Origin: an uncultured Peptostreptococcaceae bacterium
GTDB taxonomy: Bacteria > Bacillota > Clostridia > Peptostreptococcales > Anaerovoracaceae
Length of the DNA: 8,017 nucleotides
NCBI GenBank assembly: GCA_905236895.1
Contig: CAJOQI010000166.1
Span: 1 to 8,017 of the forward strand
Direction: 5' to 3'
Notes under the pieces: model-generated
Database searches by the model: none
Told to the model about the DNA's origin: nothing
Seen by the model: the letters and a program-made list of their open reading frames with translations, nothing else
Translations under genes and position numbers: made by a program
In this document: piece after piece, positions 1 to 6,042 of the stretch
Layout: every line of letters begins with the position of its first letter
Numbering within the stretch: the stretch's first letter is position 1

Positions 1-409
1 AGTTTCCGTATTCCACAAAGTATGGGGCGAGGCAAATAACTTCCTCTCCCGAATTAAGCATGGTCTTTAGAACAATATTAAGGGCAGCCCCCGCTCCTGT
101 TGCCATAATGATATTGTTTTCCGTAAAGGATGTATTGAATCTTCTGTTAAGATTATCCGCCACAGCTTTTCTGGTCTCAGGAAAACCGGCATTGCTCATA
201 TAACCGTGAACCTTAACGGGATCTTCACTTTCCAGGATTTCTTTGATGGCTTCCTTAACGGAATCCGGCGCAGGCACATTGGGATTGCCAAGGGAAAAAT
301 CAAAGACATTCTCCGCACCAAATTCCTCGGCCATTTTTCTTCCTTCCTCGAACATCATTCTGATTACGGAATTGTTCTCCACAAGAGGTCTTATTTTTTC
401 TGATATCAT
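1..409 (-). CDS. PLP-dependent class I/II aminotransferase (aspartate aminotransferase-like), N-terminal part, cut by window edge
   Basis: Reading the minus strand from the ATG at 409-407 gives 136 uninterrupted codons running off the left edge, beginning MISEKIRPLVENNSVIRMMF. Recognisable fold-type I aminotransferase features are FDFSLGNPNVPAPDSV (about residues 37-52), the substrate-side loop VHGYMSNAGFPETRKAV (about 64-80), and the PLP-phosphate-binding region IIMATGAGAALNIVLKTML (about 95-113), followed by CLAPYFVEYGN. Clostridial relatives usually carry a GAAGGLN-like stretch where this protein has GAGAALN. The family moves amino groups between amino acids and 2-oxoacids using pyridoxal phosphate in the cytoplasm; the substrate (aspartate is likely) cannot be fixed from the N-terminus. 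The PLP-binding lysine lies outside the window. The start overlaps the DUF523 stop as ATGA, and a strong GGAGG (417-421) sits 7 nt upstream, inside the end of that gene. It is the last visible gene of the gltX-led run. Confidence 0.9.
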   Translation of the reverse strand, partial: MISEKIRPLVENNSVIRMMFEEGRKMAEEFGAENVFDFSLGNPNVPAPDSVKEAIKEILESEDPVKVHGYMSNAGFPETRKAVADNLNRRFNTSFTENNIIMATGAGAALNIVLKTMLNSGEEVICLAPYFVEYGN

Positions 410-882
410 TCTTCTTCCTCCAAGCTGCAAAGGAACTCATATGCAGCCTCTATTTCTTCCTCGTTGAAAACTTTGATCCCTGCCTTTTCCAAGGCTTCTG
501 CCGTCACGCCTTTTCCGGGAATCTTTTTCCCTGAAAAGTTACCGTCATATATTCTATGGCTTCCGCAGGAGGGACTTCCTTCTTTTAGTATTGCCACCTC
601 TATTTTTTCGGAAAGCCCAAGGGCAAGAACACCTTCCGCTCCCTTTCGGAATTCCGCGGTAACGTCCTTACCATCTTTGTTTACTACCCTTCCCTCTTTT
701 CTTTCAGCCGGGCTTCTGGGAACCTTAAGTCCTCCCATCACCTCGGGGCAGAGAGGGATTATTCTTCCCTCTTCTTCCAGTTCCTTAAGAAGAGGGTTTT
801 CAACCATCTTACTCTTCCCGTCATAGCGCCATGGTCCACCGGACACCAGACAGGCACTTACAATTATCTTCTTTTCTTTCAT
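406..882 (-). CDS. DUF523 family protein (thiouracil desulfidase TudS-like), predicted Fe-S protein
   Basis: A protein of 158 residues (ATG at 882) or 159 (an in-frame TTG at 885 directly before it). I prefer the ATG because MKEKKIIVSACL matches the usual start of the family. Numbered from the TTG start, DUF523 hallmarks are SACL (10-13), RYDGKSK (20-26), LCPEVMGGLKVPRSPAE (45-61), DVTAEFRKGA (74-83), LKEGSPSCG (100-108) and YDGNFSGKKIPGKGVTA (113-129). Cysteines 12, 46 and 107 are the three conserved ones expected to bind a [4Fe-4S] cluster. Characterised DUF523 members such as TudS are cluster-dependent thiouracil desulfidases; assigning that activity here is inference. Many relatives have a Cys or Val just before RYDG, whereas here it is Trp19. 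The length is normal for stand-alone members. No Shine-Dalgarno is visible in front; the upstream mscS stop lies only 6 nt before the ATG, so reinitiation is likely. Confidence 0.9.
   Translation of the reverse strand: MKEKKIIVSACLVSGGPWRYDGKSKMVENPLLKELEEEGRIIPLCPEVMGGLKVPRSPAERKEGRVVNKDGKDVTAEFRKGAEGVLALGLSEKIEVAILKEGSPSCGSHRIYDGNFSGKKIPGKGVTAEALEKAGIKVFNEEEIEAAYEFLCSLEEEE
417..421 (-). promoter_or_regulatory. Ribosome binding site for the aminotransferase
   Basis: GGAGG on the minus strand, 7 nt before the ATG at 409. It lies inside the last codons (Leu-Glu-Glu-Glu-Glu) of the DUF523 gene, so the run of Glu codons doubles as a Shine-Dalgarno sequence. It fixes the start of the aminotransferase and supports coupled translation. 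Confidence 0.75.
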
Positions 883-888
883 CAATTA

Positions 889-1686
889 TTAGTTAGCGTT
901 GCTAATCTTCAGATCCTTAACGGGGCCGCCGATTCCTGCTTCGCCAAGAGCCTTTGCAACGGCTTCTCTAAGCACGTATCTTGCTCCGTAATAGTCCTCG
1001 GCCTTGCACCATACCAATACATCAAAGATGATGGATCCCTCGCCGTTTCCTGTTGCGCCAACTATGGGAGCGGGCTCCGTAGCAAAGATTGCTTCCTTGG
1101 CTATTGCGGATTTAATCGTACTCTTAACCAAATCGATATCTGTACCCGGGGTGATTCCAAACTGCTCCTGGAGACGGCGGAATCCGGACTCCGTATAGTT
1201 TAGAACAACGGATGTAACAACGGAACCGTTGGGAACCGTTACAATCTTATTGTCCCAGGTATGAAGCTTTGTTGCCATAATATCTATGGTATCAACGATT
1301 CCTGTTGCCTGACCTGCAACCTCAATCTCGTCGCCGTTCTTGAAAGGCTTATTGAGAAGGATAAGGATTCCCCCTGCCACATTGGCAAGACTGTCCTTAA
1401 GGGCCAAAGCTATTGCAGCACCTGCAGCACCTATAAGAGCAACAAGGGATGCGGTATTAACGCCCAGCTTCTGAAGGAGCATTACGATTACAACGATCCA
1501 AAGGAGGATCTTAACGCCCTTAACGATAAAGGTATGAAGGGTTGTATCCACCTTGCTCTTAAGAAGAGTATTCTTAACTGCTCCGGATATAATATTGATT
1601 ACAATATATCCGATTACGAGAATAAGTATTGCGGTTATAATGCTCCACAGCCAGCTAATTGCTGTAATCTTAGTTAGTAATTCCAT
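889..1686 (-). CDS. mscS: Small-conductance mechanosensitive ion channel (MscS family)
   Basis: A 265-residue membrane protein, close to the 286 residues of E. coli MscS. Three hydrophobic segments are visible: TM1 about 12-34, TM2 about 53-72, and the pore-lining TM3 about 77-111. TM3 has the family's Gly/Ala-rich face (LVALIGAAGAAIALALKDSL, 81-100) followed by NVAGGI. The beta domain contains LNKPFKNGDEIEV (111-123), GIVDTI and the VPNGSV loop (151-156), then an alpha/beta cytoplasmic domain to the end. MscS channels in the plasma membrane open under tension and release small solutes during hypo-osmotic shock. The C-terminal part that in many relatives reads like GIPFPYPQ is GIGGPVKDLKI here, a modest departure. 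It starts at ATG with AAGGAAG (1694-1700) 7 nt upstream. It lies 55 nt after typA, the largest gap in the run, and just before the DUF523 gene. Confidence 0.95.
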   Translation of the reverse strand: MELLTKITAISWLWSIITAILILVIGYIVINIISGAVKNTLLKSKVDTTLHTFIVKGVKILLWIVVIVMLLQKLGVNTASLVALIGAAGAAIALALKDSLANVAGGILILLNKPFKNGDEIEVAGQATGIVDTIDIMATKLHTWDNKIVTVPNGSVVTSVVLNYTESGFRRLQEQFGITPGTDIDLVKSTIKSAIAKEAIFATEPAPIVGATGNGEGSIIFDVLVWCKAEDYYGARYVLREAVAKALGEAGIGGPVKDLKISNAN

Positions 1687-1693
1687 TTCTTTT

Positions 1694-1700
1694 CTTCCTT
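1694..1700 (-). promoter_or_regulatory. Ribosome binding site for the MscS channel
   Basis: AAGGAAG on the minus strand, 7 nt before the ATG at 1686. The 55-nt gap (1687-1741) holding it shows no intrinsic terminator hairpin and no convincing sigma-A promoter. A TAATAT hexamer exists, but the sequence 17 nt before it, GATAAG, is a poor -35. Read-through from typA is therefore the simplest model. Confidence 0.65.
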
Positions 1701-1741
1701 TCGATTTTTACTTCCAAATATTAAATCCCCTCATAATTACC

Positions 1742-3610
1742 TTATCTTCCCGCTCTGCGGCGCTCCAATTCGTGGAGCAATTTCTTTCTGAGCCTAATAT
1801 CATCCGGGGTGATTTCCACCAGTTCATCATCGGCTATAAATTCAAGGGCCTCTTCAAGGGTAAAATGCCTTGCAGGAGAAAGCTTGATGTTTTCATCAGA
1901 TCCCGCGGCTCTCATATTGGTTGCCTTCTTGGCCTTGCAGGGATTCACTTCCATATCTCCGGTTCGGGAGTTCATGCCTACAATCATGCCTTCATAGACT
2001 CTGGTTCCCGGCTCAACAAACATCTGAACCCTTTCTCCGATATTAAAGAGGGCGTAAGGTGTGCAGTCGCCCTCTTCAATTGCAATGGCAACTCCGTTTG
2101 TTCTTCCCGGGATATCCCCCTTATATTCTTCAAAATCAAAGAATCTTCTTTCCATTGTTCCCATGCCGTGGGTATCGTTTATGAATTCCGAGCGATAACC
2201 CAAAAGGCCTCTTGTGGGAGCGTGGTACTCCAGCTTTTGATATCCGTTTTCTCCGGACATCTGAACCATGAGTCCCTTTCTCTGGTTCAACTTGTTTATT
2301 ACGGTTCCTGCGTATTCGTCTGGAACGCTTATTACAACTTCTTCAACAGGCTCCAGTTTTTCGTCGCCGGGTCCCTTCTTATAGATAACCTCCGGCTTTG
2401 AAACCGCCAGTTCATATCCTTCTCTACGCATATTCTCAATAAGGATGGAAAGATGCAGTTCACCTCTTCCGGAAACCTTGAAGCAGTCGGTACTATCCGT
2501 TTCTTCAACGGTGAGGCCCACGTTTACTTCCAGCTCCTTATTAAGTCTTTCCCTGATGTGACGGCTGGTTACGTATTTGCCTACTTTCCCAGCAAAGGGA
2601 GATGAATTAACCAGGAAGTTCATGGAAAGAGTGGGTTCCTCAATATGAATCATTTCCATTGCCTCAGGGTTTGCCGGGTCGCATACCGTCTCTCCGATTG
2701 AAATATCGGAGATTCCCGAAAGCACAACTATGTCACCGCACTGAGCTTCTGCTACAGCCATTCTCTTAAGGCCTCTATAAACAAAGACCTGATTGGCCTT
2801 TCTCTGGGCGACTGTTCCGTCGGCCTTTGTTACGGCCACGGTTTGGGCTTCTTTGATGACGCCCCTTGTAATTCTTCCGATACCGAGACGTCCGATATAG
2901 TCATCATAGGCCAGGGTTGAAACCTGCATCTGGAGAGGTTCTTCCCTTCTGTCGGGATAGAGTTCGCAGTGGTCGATAATGGTTCCAAACAAAGGATTGA
3001 GATTGAAACCACCAAATCCCTCGGGGGTATGCTTCATCTTGGTATCACCCTGCTCCACGGAGATTCCCTCCACCTCCTTAGGGTCACGAACTGCGATACC
3101 CTGGCGGGCAATACCGTAGAGAATTGGGAAATCCAGCTGACTGTCGCTGGCATTTAGGTCCATAAACAGCTCATAGACCTCATCCACAACCTCGTCGATA
3201 CGAGCGTCCTTCTTATCTATTTTGTTGATGAAGAGGATTGGGTCGATACCCTGCTCCAGAGCCTTTGTTAGAACAAAGCGGGTCTGAGGCATGGGTCCCT
3301 CGCTGGAATCCACCAGGAGGATTACCGTATCTACCGTCTTCATGATTCGCTCAACCTCGGATGAAAAATCCGCATGGCCCGGGGTGTCCACAATATTTAT
3401 CTTTACATCTCCATGCATAATGGAGCAGTTCTTGCTGTAGATGGTGATTCCCCTCTCACGCTCAATATCGTCTGAGTCCATAACGCAGTCCACCACCTCT
3501 TCATTGTCACGGAAGACACCGCTCTGTCTTAAAAAGGCGTCAACCAAGGTGGACTTACCCGCATCAACGTGGGCAATCACCGCTATATTAATTATCTTCT
3601 GTCGTTCCAT
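1742..3610 (-). CDS. typA: Translational GTPase TypA/BipA
   Basis: A 622-residue GTPase of the EF-G-like superfamily. Motifs in order: G1 AHVDAGKST (13-21), switch I RERGITI (51-57), G3 DTPGHADF (75-82), G4 NKID (129-132) and a G5-like region near 165. Then come the beta-barrel domain II, an EF-G-like domain III (SGRGELHLSILIENMRREG, 380-398), domain V (GTVINKLNQRKGLM, 435-448) and the BipA-specific C-terminal domain (TRGLLGYRSEF 466-476, TNMRAAG 564-570, PDDIRLRK 602-609). The last of these separates it from EF-G, LepA and TetM. TypA binds the 70S ribosome and is linked to ribosome assembly and growth under stress or cold. Two oddities are a G1 of AHVDAGKST instead of the usual AHVDHGKTT, and an extra stretch between the G domain and domain II (about 172-204) of roughly 20 residues relative to E. 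coli BipA. Its start overlaps the 3' end of ung by 23 nt. Confidence 0.97.
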   Translation of the reverse strand: MERQKIINIAVIAHVDAGKSTLVDAFLRQSGVFRDNEEVVDCVMDSDDIERERGITIYSKNCSIMHGDVKINIVDTPGHADFSSEVERIMKTVDTVILLVDSSEGPMPQTRFVLTKALEQGIDPILFINKIDKKDARIDEVVDEVYELFMDLNASDSQLDFPILYGIARQGIAVRDPKEVEGISVEQGDTKMKHTPEGFGGFNLNPLFGTIIDHCELYPDRREEPLQMQVSTLAYDDYIGRLGIGRITRGVIKEAQTVAVTKADGTVAQRKANQVFVYRGLKRMAVAEAQCGDIVVLSGISDISIGETVCDPANPEAMEMIHIEEPTLSMNFLVNSSPFAGKVGKYVTSRHIRERLNKELEVNVGLTVEETDSTDCFKVSGRGELHLSILIENMRREGYELAVSKPEVIYKKGPGDEKLEPVEEVVISVPDEYAGTVINKLNQRKGLMVQMSGENGYQKLEYHAPTRGLLGYRSEFINDTHGMGTMERRFFDFEEYKGDIPGRTNGVAIAIEEGDCTPYALFNIGERVQMFVEPGTRVYEGMIVGMNSRTGDMEVNPCKAKKATNMRAAGSDENIKLSPARHFTLEEALEFIADDELVEITPDDIRLRKKLLHELERRRAGR

Positions 3611-4280
3611 CTATTCTCCAATCTATGGGTTTAATATCGTTTCTCATTAGGAAGTCGTTGGTTCTGGAGAAATAATCTCCTCCAAAGAATCCGCTATAGG
3701 CGGATAATGGGCTGGGGTGGGGTCCCTCCAAGATAAGATGCTTCCTGCCATCTATCATGGCCCTTTTGTTTCTTGCGTTGTTTCCCCAAAGGATAAAGAC
3801 CATTGGCTTTTCCCTTGCGGACAATTTTTCAATCACCCTATCCGTAAACAGTTCCCAGCCTTGGCCCTTGTGGGAATTGGCTTTATGCTCTCTCACCGTA
3901 AGGCAGGTGTTAAGAAGCAGCACTCCCTCCTTGGCCCATTTCATAAGATAGCCGTAATCCCTAGGCGGAGGCTCAATACCCAAATCCTCTTGGAGTTCCT
4001 TGAAAATATTCACCAGGGATGGTGGCTGGGGAACTCCCGGAAGAACGGAAAAGGCCATGCCGTGAGCTTGACCCGGTTCGTGATATGGATCCTGACCAAG
4101 AATTACAGCCTTAACATCCTCGTAGGCAGTCTCCTTAAAGGCACTGAAGATATGATTCATATCCGGATAAATGGTTTTGCTATTGTATTCGGAAATGAGA
4201 AACCGCCTTAGACGAATATAGTAGTCCTTTTGAAACTCTTCCCTAAGTATTTCATCCCAGGAATTGCCTATATTAACCAT
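3588..4280 (-). CDS. ung: Uracil-DNA glycosylase, family 1
   Basis: A 230-residue protein, the usual size for bacterial UNG. It carries the water-activating motif GQDPYH (62-67, catalytic Asp64), the uracil-recognition stretch GMAFSV (74-79), the PPS loop (86-88), VLLLNTCLTV with Asn124, WGNNA (165-169), and the minor-groove intercalation loop HPSPLS (188-193, His188). All key residues of family 1 are present. The enzyme removes uracil from DNA after cytosine deamination or dUMP incorporation, starting base-excision repair. The ATG lies directly after the gltX stop (TAG then ATG, no gap), with AGAGG (4290-4294) 9 nt upstream inside gltX. Its last 23 nt overlap typA in a different frame. Placement between a tRNA synthetase and a translational GTPase probably reflects shared housekeeping expression, not a shared pathway. 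Confidence 0.98.
   Translation of the reverse strand: MVNIGNSWDEILREEFQKDYYIRLRRFLISEYNSKTIYPDMNHIFSAFKETAYEDVKAVILGQDPYHEPGQAHGMAFSVLPGVPQPPSLVNIFKELQEDLGIEPPPRDYGYLMKWAKEGVLLLNTCLTVREHKANSHKGQGWELFTDRVIEKLSAREKPMVFILWGNNARNKRAMIDGRKHLILEGPHPSPLSAYSGFFGGDYFSRTNDFLMRNDIKPIDWRIDGTTEDN
3615..3619 (-). promoter_or_regulatory. Ribosome binding site for typA
   Basis: GGAGA on the minus strand, 4 nt before the typA ATG at 3610 and inside the ung coding region. The spacing is short but workable. It supports the start that produces the 23-nt overlap with ung, because the protein begins MERQKIINIAVIAHVD just before the P-loop, as TypA proteins do. Confidence 0.6.
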
Positions 4281-5957
4281 CTACAGGTTCCTCTCCAGTC
4301 TTGCGATTTCTTCCTGAATCCTTGCCCTGGTCTTCTCTTCCCCAAGAATCTGTTGGATGGTCCAAAGATCCGGAGACTGGCTTCTTCCCATGAGGGCAAG
4401 ACGGATAACCGTGCTTACATGACCCACATGACCCTTATAGTTATCGGGATCCTTCTTATAATCCTTCGGCTTTGCCGCATAGCCAAGACCTGATCCCATT
4501 TCCCTAATCTTATCGAACCACTGGCTCTGGTCGTCAGAGTGGTCATAGCTCTCCAAATATCCCTTCAGGATTACCGGAATATCCTCAGCGGGAACTTCTG
4601 CGGGGTATTCCTCTTCCCTCTTAAACATATCATCAAAGAAATAACTGATGAAGTCCACAATTTGCTGGGCGTAAACCAGGTCCTTTCTTGGTTTCTGGTC
4701 ATTTCTTCCAAGGTCGATAATCTTTGACAGATATTCCTTATCGTCAAAGATATGCATTGCCTCAGGCTTAAACTCCTCTGCCCACTTCTCCAGAAAATCG
4801 ATTATCTCTGCAGCGGGAATCCTAAGCATTACGTCCTTGCTTACGTCGTTAAGCTTATCCATATCAAAGAGTGCGCCTGCGGACGACATCTTCTCCGTTG
4901 AGAATTGGAAGTCATCTATATCCGCCTCAGGATTGGCTATCCTCCACTCTTCAAAGTCCGAGTTAAGAACAGTCAAGAGATATTCCTTAACAGAAGCGGG
5001 ATGATATCCCTTCTCCCTGTAATAACCCAGGGAGAGTTCCGGATCCTTTCTCTTTGAAAGCTTTCTCTTATTGCCGTTCTCATCTATCTTCATAAGCTGG
5101 GCTGTATGGCAATAGGTCATGGGCTCCCATCCCAGCTTTTCGAATAATTCAACGTGAATCGGAAGACTTGGAAGCCATTCCTCTCCTCTAACCACATGGG
5201 TTGTTCTCATCAGATGGTCATCCACCACGTGAGCGAAGTGGTATGTGGGAATTCCCGTAGTCTTTAGAATTACCACATCCAGGAAGTTTACCGGCATATC
5301 AAGAGTTCCTCTTATGGCATCTTCCACCTGGAATCTCTTTGCATCATCACCGCTTTGATTGGGATTACCCGTAGAGAGAAGCCTGATAACAAAGGGCTCT
5401 CCCCCATTAACCTTGGCCTCCACCTCTTCGTAAGAAGCCTTTCTCCAGGGGGAATAGTCTCCATATACGCCTATTGCTTCCTTTCTCTCCACCTGTCCCT
5501 CTCTAATGGCAGAAATCTCTTCTTCAGAGAGGAAGCAGGGATAGGCCTTGCCTTCACTTACCAGTTTCTTTGCAAAGCAAGCATAGATTTCACCTCTATG
5601 GCTCTGAGTATAGTCTCCGTAGGCCCCGCAGTCTCCGGACTTTGATGCACCTTCATCAAATCTAATATCGTAGAACTCCAGACCATCGATAATAAGGTCA
5701 AGGGCTCCTTCCACATAGCGTTTATCGTCCGTATCCTCTATTCTTAAGAAGAAGACGCCCCCTGATTGATGGGCAAGTCTTTCATCAACATAGCCTCCGT
5801 ATAAATTTCCCAGATGAATAAACCCCGTTGGAGAGGGTCCCAGCCTGGTTACCTTTGCACCCTGGGGAAGGTCTCTTTCCGGATAGATTATTTCATAGTC
5901 CTCAGGGGTCTTATTTACATTTGGAAATAGCAGATTTGCTAACTTTTCGTAGTCCAT
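4281..5957 (-). CDS. gltX: Glutamyl-tRNA synthetase (glutamate--tRNA ligase)
   Basis: A 558-residue class I aminoacyl-tRNA synthetase. The ATP-binding HIGH-type motif is HLGN (48-51) within PSPTGFIHLGN. LRIEDTD (71-77) follows, then HVVRGEEWLPSLPIHVELF (254-272). The KMSKS-type motif is KLSKRKD (299-305). The C-terminal helical anticodon-binding region ends with a recognisable SPDLWTIQQILG (528-539). A lead of about 35 residues precedes the catalytic domain, typical of the Clostridia form and longer than in E. coli, whose enzyme is about 471 residues. It charges tRNA-Glu with glutamate in the cytoplasm. In Firmicutes lacking GlnRS, such enzymes often also charge tRNA-Gln for later amidation; which applies here cannot be told from this window. 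It starts at an ATG with GGAGG 5 nt upstream behind a strong promoter, and it leads the minus-strand run. Confidence 0.97.
   Translation of the reverse strand: MDYEKLANLLFPNVNKTPEDYEIIYPERDLPQGAKVTRLGPSPTGFIHLGNLYGGYVDERLAHQSGGVFFLRIEDTDDKRYVEGALDLIIDGLEFYDIRFDEGASKSGDCGAYGDYTQSHRGEIYACFAKKLVSEGKAYPCFLSEEEISAIREGQVERKEAIGVYGDYSPWRKASYEEVEAKVNGGEPFVIRLLSTGNPNQSGDDAKRFQVEDAIRGTLDMPVNFLDVVILKTTGIPTYHFAHVVDDHLMRTTHVVRGEEWLPSLPIHVELFEKLGWEPMTYCHTAQLMKIDENGNKRKLSKRKDPELSLGYYREKGYHPASVKEYLLTVLNSDFEEWRIANPEADIDDFQFSTEKMSSAGALFDMDKLNDVSKDVMLRIPAAEIIDFLEKWAEEFKPEAMHIFDDKEYLSKIIDLGRNDQKPRKDLVYAQQIVDFISYFFDDMFKREEEYPAEVPAEDIPVILKGYLESYDHSDDQSQWFDKIREMGSGLGYAAKPKDYKKDPDNYKGHVGHVSTVIRLALMGRSQSPDLWTIQQILGEEKTRARIQEEIARLERNL
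4290..4294 (-). promoter_or_regulatory. Ribosome binding site for ung
   Basis: AGAGG, part of GGAGAGGA on the minus strand, 9 nt before the ung ATG and within the last codons of gltX. Because the gltX stop directly abuts the ung start, translation of the two genes is probably coupled. Confidence 0.6.
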
Positions 5958-5962
5958 TTAAT

Positions 5963-5967
5963 CCTCC
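5963..5967 (-). promoter_or_regulatory. Ribosome binding site for gltX
   Basis: GGAGG on the minus strand, 5 nt before the ATG at 5957. It fixes the gltX start and lies in a predicted leader of about 27 nt, too short for a T-box or other riboswitch. Confidence 0.8.
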
Positions 5968-5990
5968 ATAAGCCACAAAAACTCACACTA

Positions 5991-6019
5991 ATTATATATG
6001 TCAAGGTATGGTTTTTCAA
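5991..6019 (-). promoter_or_regulatory. Sigma-A type promoter for the gltX run
   Basis: On the minus strand TTGAAA (6014-6019) is followed by exactly 17 nt and then a perfect TATAAT (5991-5996). Transcription would start near 5984, leaving a leader of about 27 nt. A perfect TTGACA hexamer (5999-6004) also lies in this stretch, but it is only 2 nt from the TATAAT and has no properly spaced -10 of its own. No T-box leader or long inverted repeat is present, so nothing visible suggests control by tRNA charging. Confidence 0.75.
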
Positions 6020-6030
6020 GGATATTGTAG

Positions 6031-6036
6031 TATAAT
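6031..6036 (+). promoter_or_regulatory. -10 element TATAAT for the rightward genes, very close to the start codon
   Basis: A perfect TATAAT on the plus strand ends 6 nt before the ATG at 6043, so initiation 6-7 nt downstream would fall on or beside the start codon. The hexamer 17 nt upstream (6008-6013, ATGGTT) matches TTGACA poorly, so this is a one-sided promoter call. That -35 position abuts the -35 of the divergent gltX promoter, so polymerase could not easily occupy both at once. No better-spaced alternative was found in the 85-bp region. Confidence 0.45.
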
Positions 6037-6041
6037 AAGGA
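6037..6041 (+). promoter_or_regulatory. Poorly spaced Shine-Dalgarno-like AAGGA before the DUF6873-like gene
   Basis: AAGGA lies 1 nt before the ATG at 6043, closer than the usual 5-9 nt. It directly follows the TATAAT and would be at or upstream of the predicted transcript start, so it may not be in the mRNA. An upstream in-frame TTG at 6025 is immediately followed by TAG, and no other in-frame ATG occurs until about codon 61, so the ATG at 6043 remains the best start. Confidence 0.35.
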
Positions 6042-6042
6042 T

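Noticed and set aside
464..826. A 120-codon Ser/Pro/Leu-rich open frame on the plus strand
   Set aside because: It is the complement of the Glu/Lys/Gly-rich DUF523 gene. The biased composition is what antisense reading of such codons produces.
1687..1741. Terminator or internal promoter between typA and mscS
   Set aside because: There is no GC-rich hairpin followed by a T-run on the minus strand, and the only -10-like hexamer (TAATAT) lacks a usable -35.
1553..2401. A 282-codon open frame on the plus strand
   Set aside because: It lies antisense to the ends of mscS and typA, both of which have clear motifs. The translation shows no recognisable domain, has shadow-type composition and has no convincing ribosome binding site.
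3548..3610. Possible Tet(M)-like ribosome protection protein, from the AHVDAGK P-loop
   Set aside because: The rest of the protein, including VMDSDDIERERGIT, TRGLLGYRSEF and the C-terminal BipA domain, identifies TypA, not a resistance protein.
3717..4211. A 164-codon open frame on the plus strand
   Set aside because: It is antisense to ung, whose catalytic motifs are complete. Its sequence is explained as the complement of the ung codons.
5958..5990. T-box or other leader riboswitch in front of gltX
   Set aside because: The predicted leader is only about 27 nt, with no T-box consensus and no terminator/antiterminator pair.
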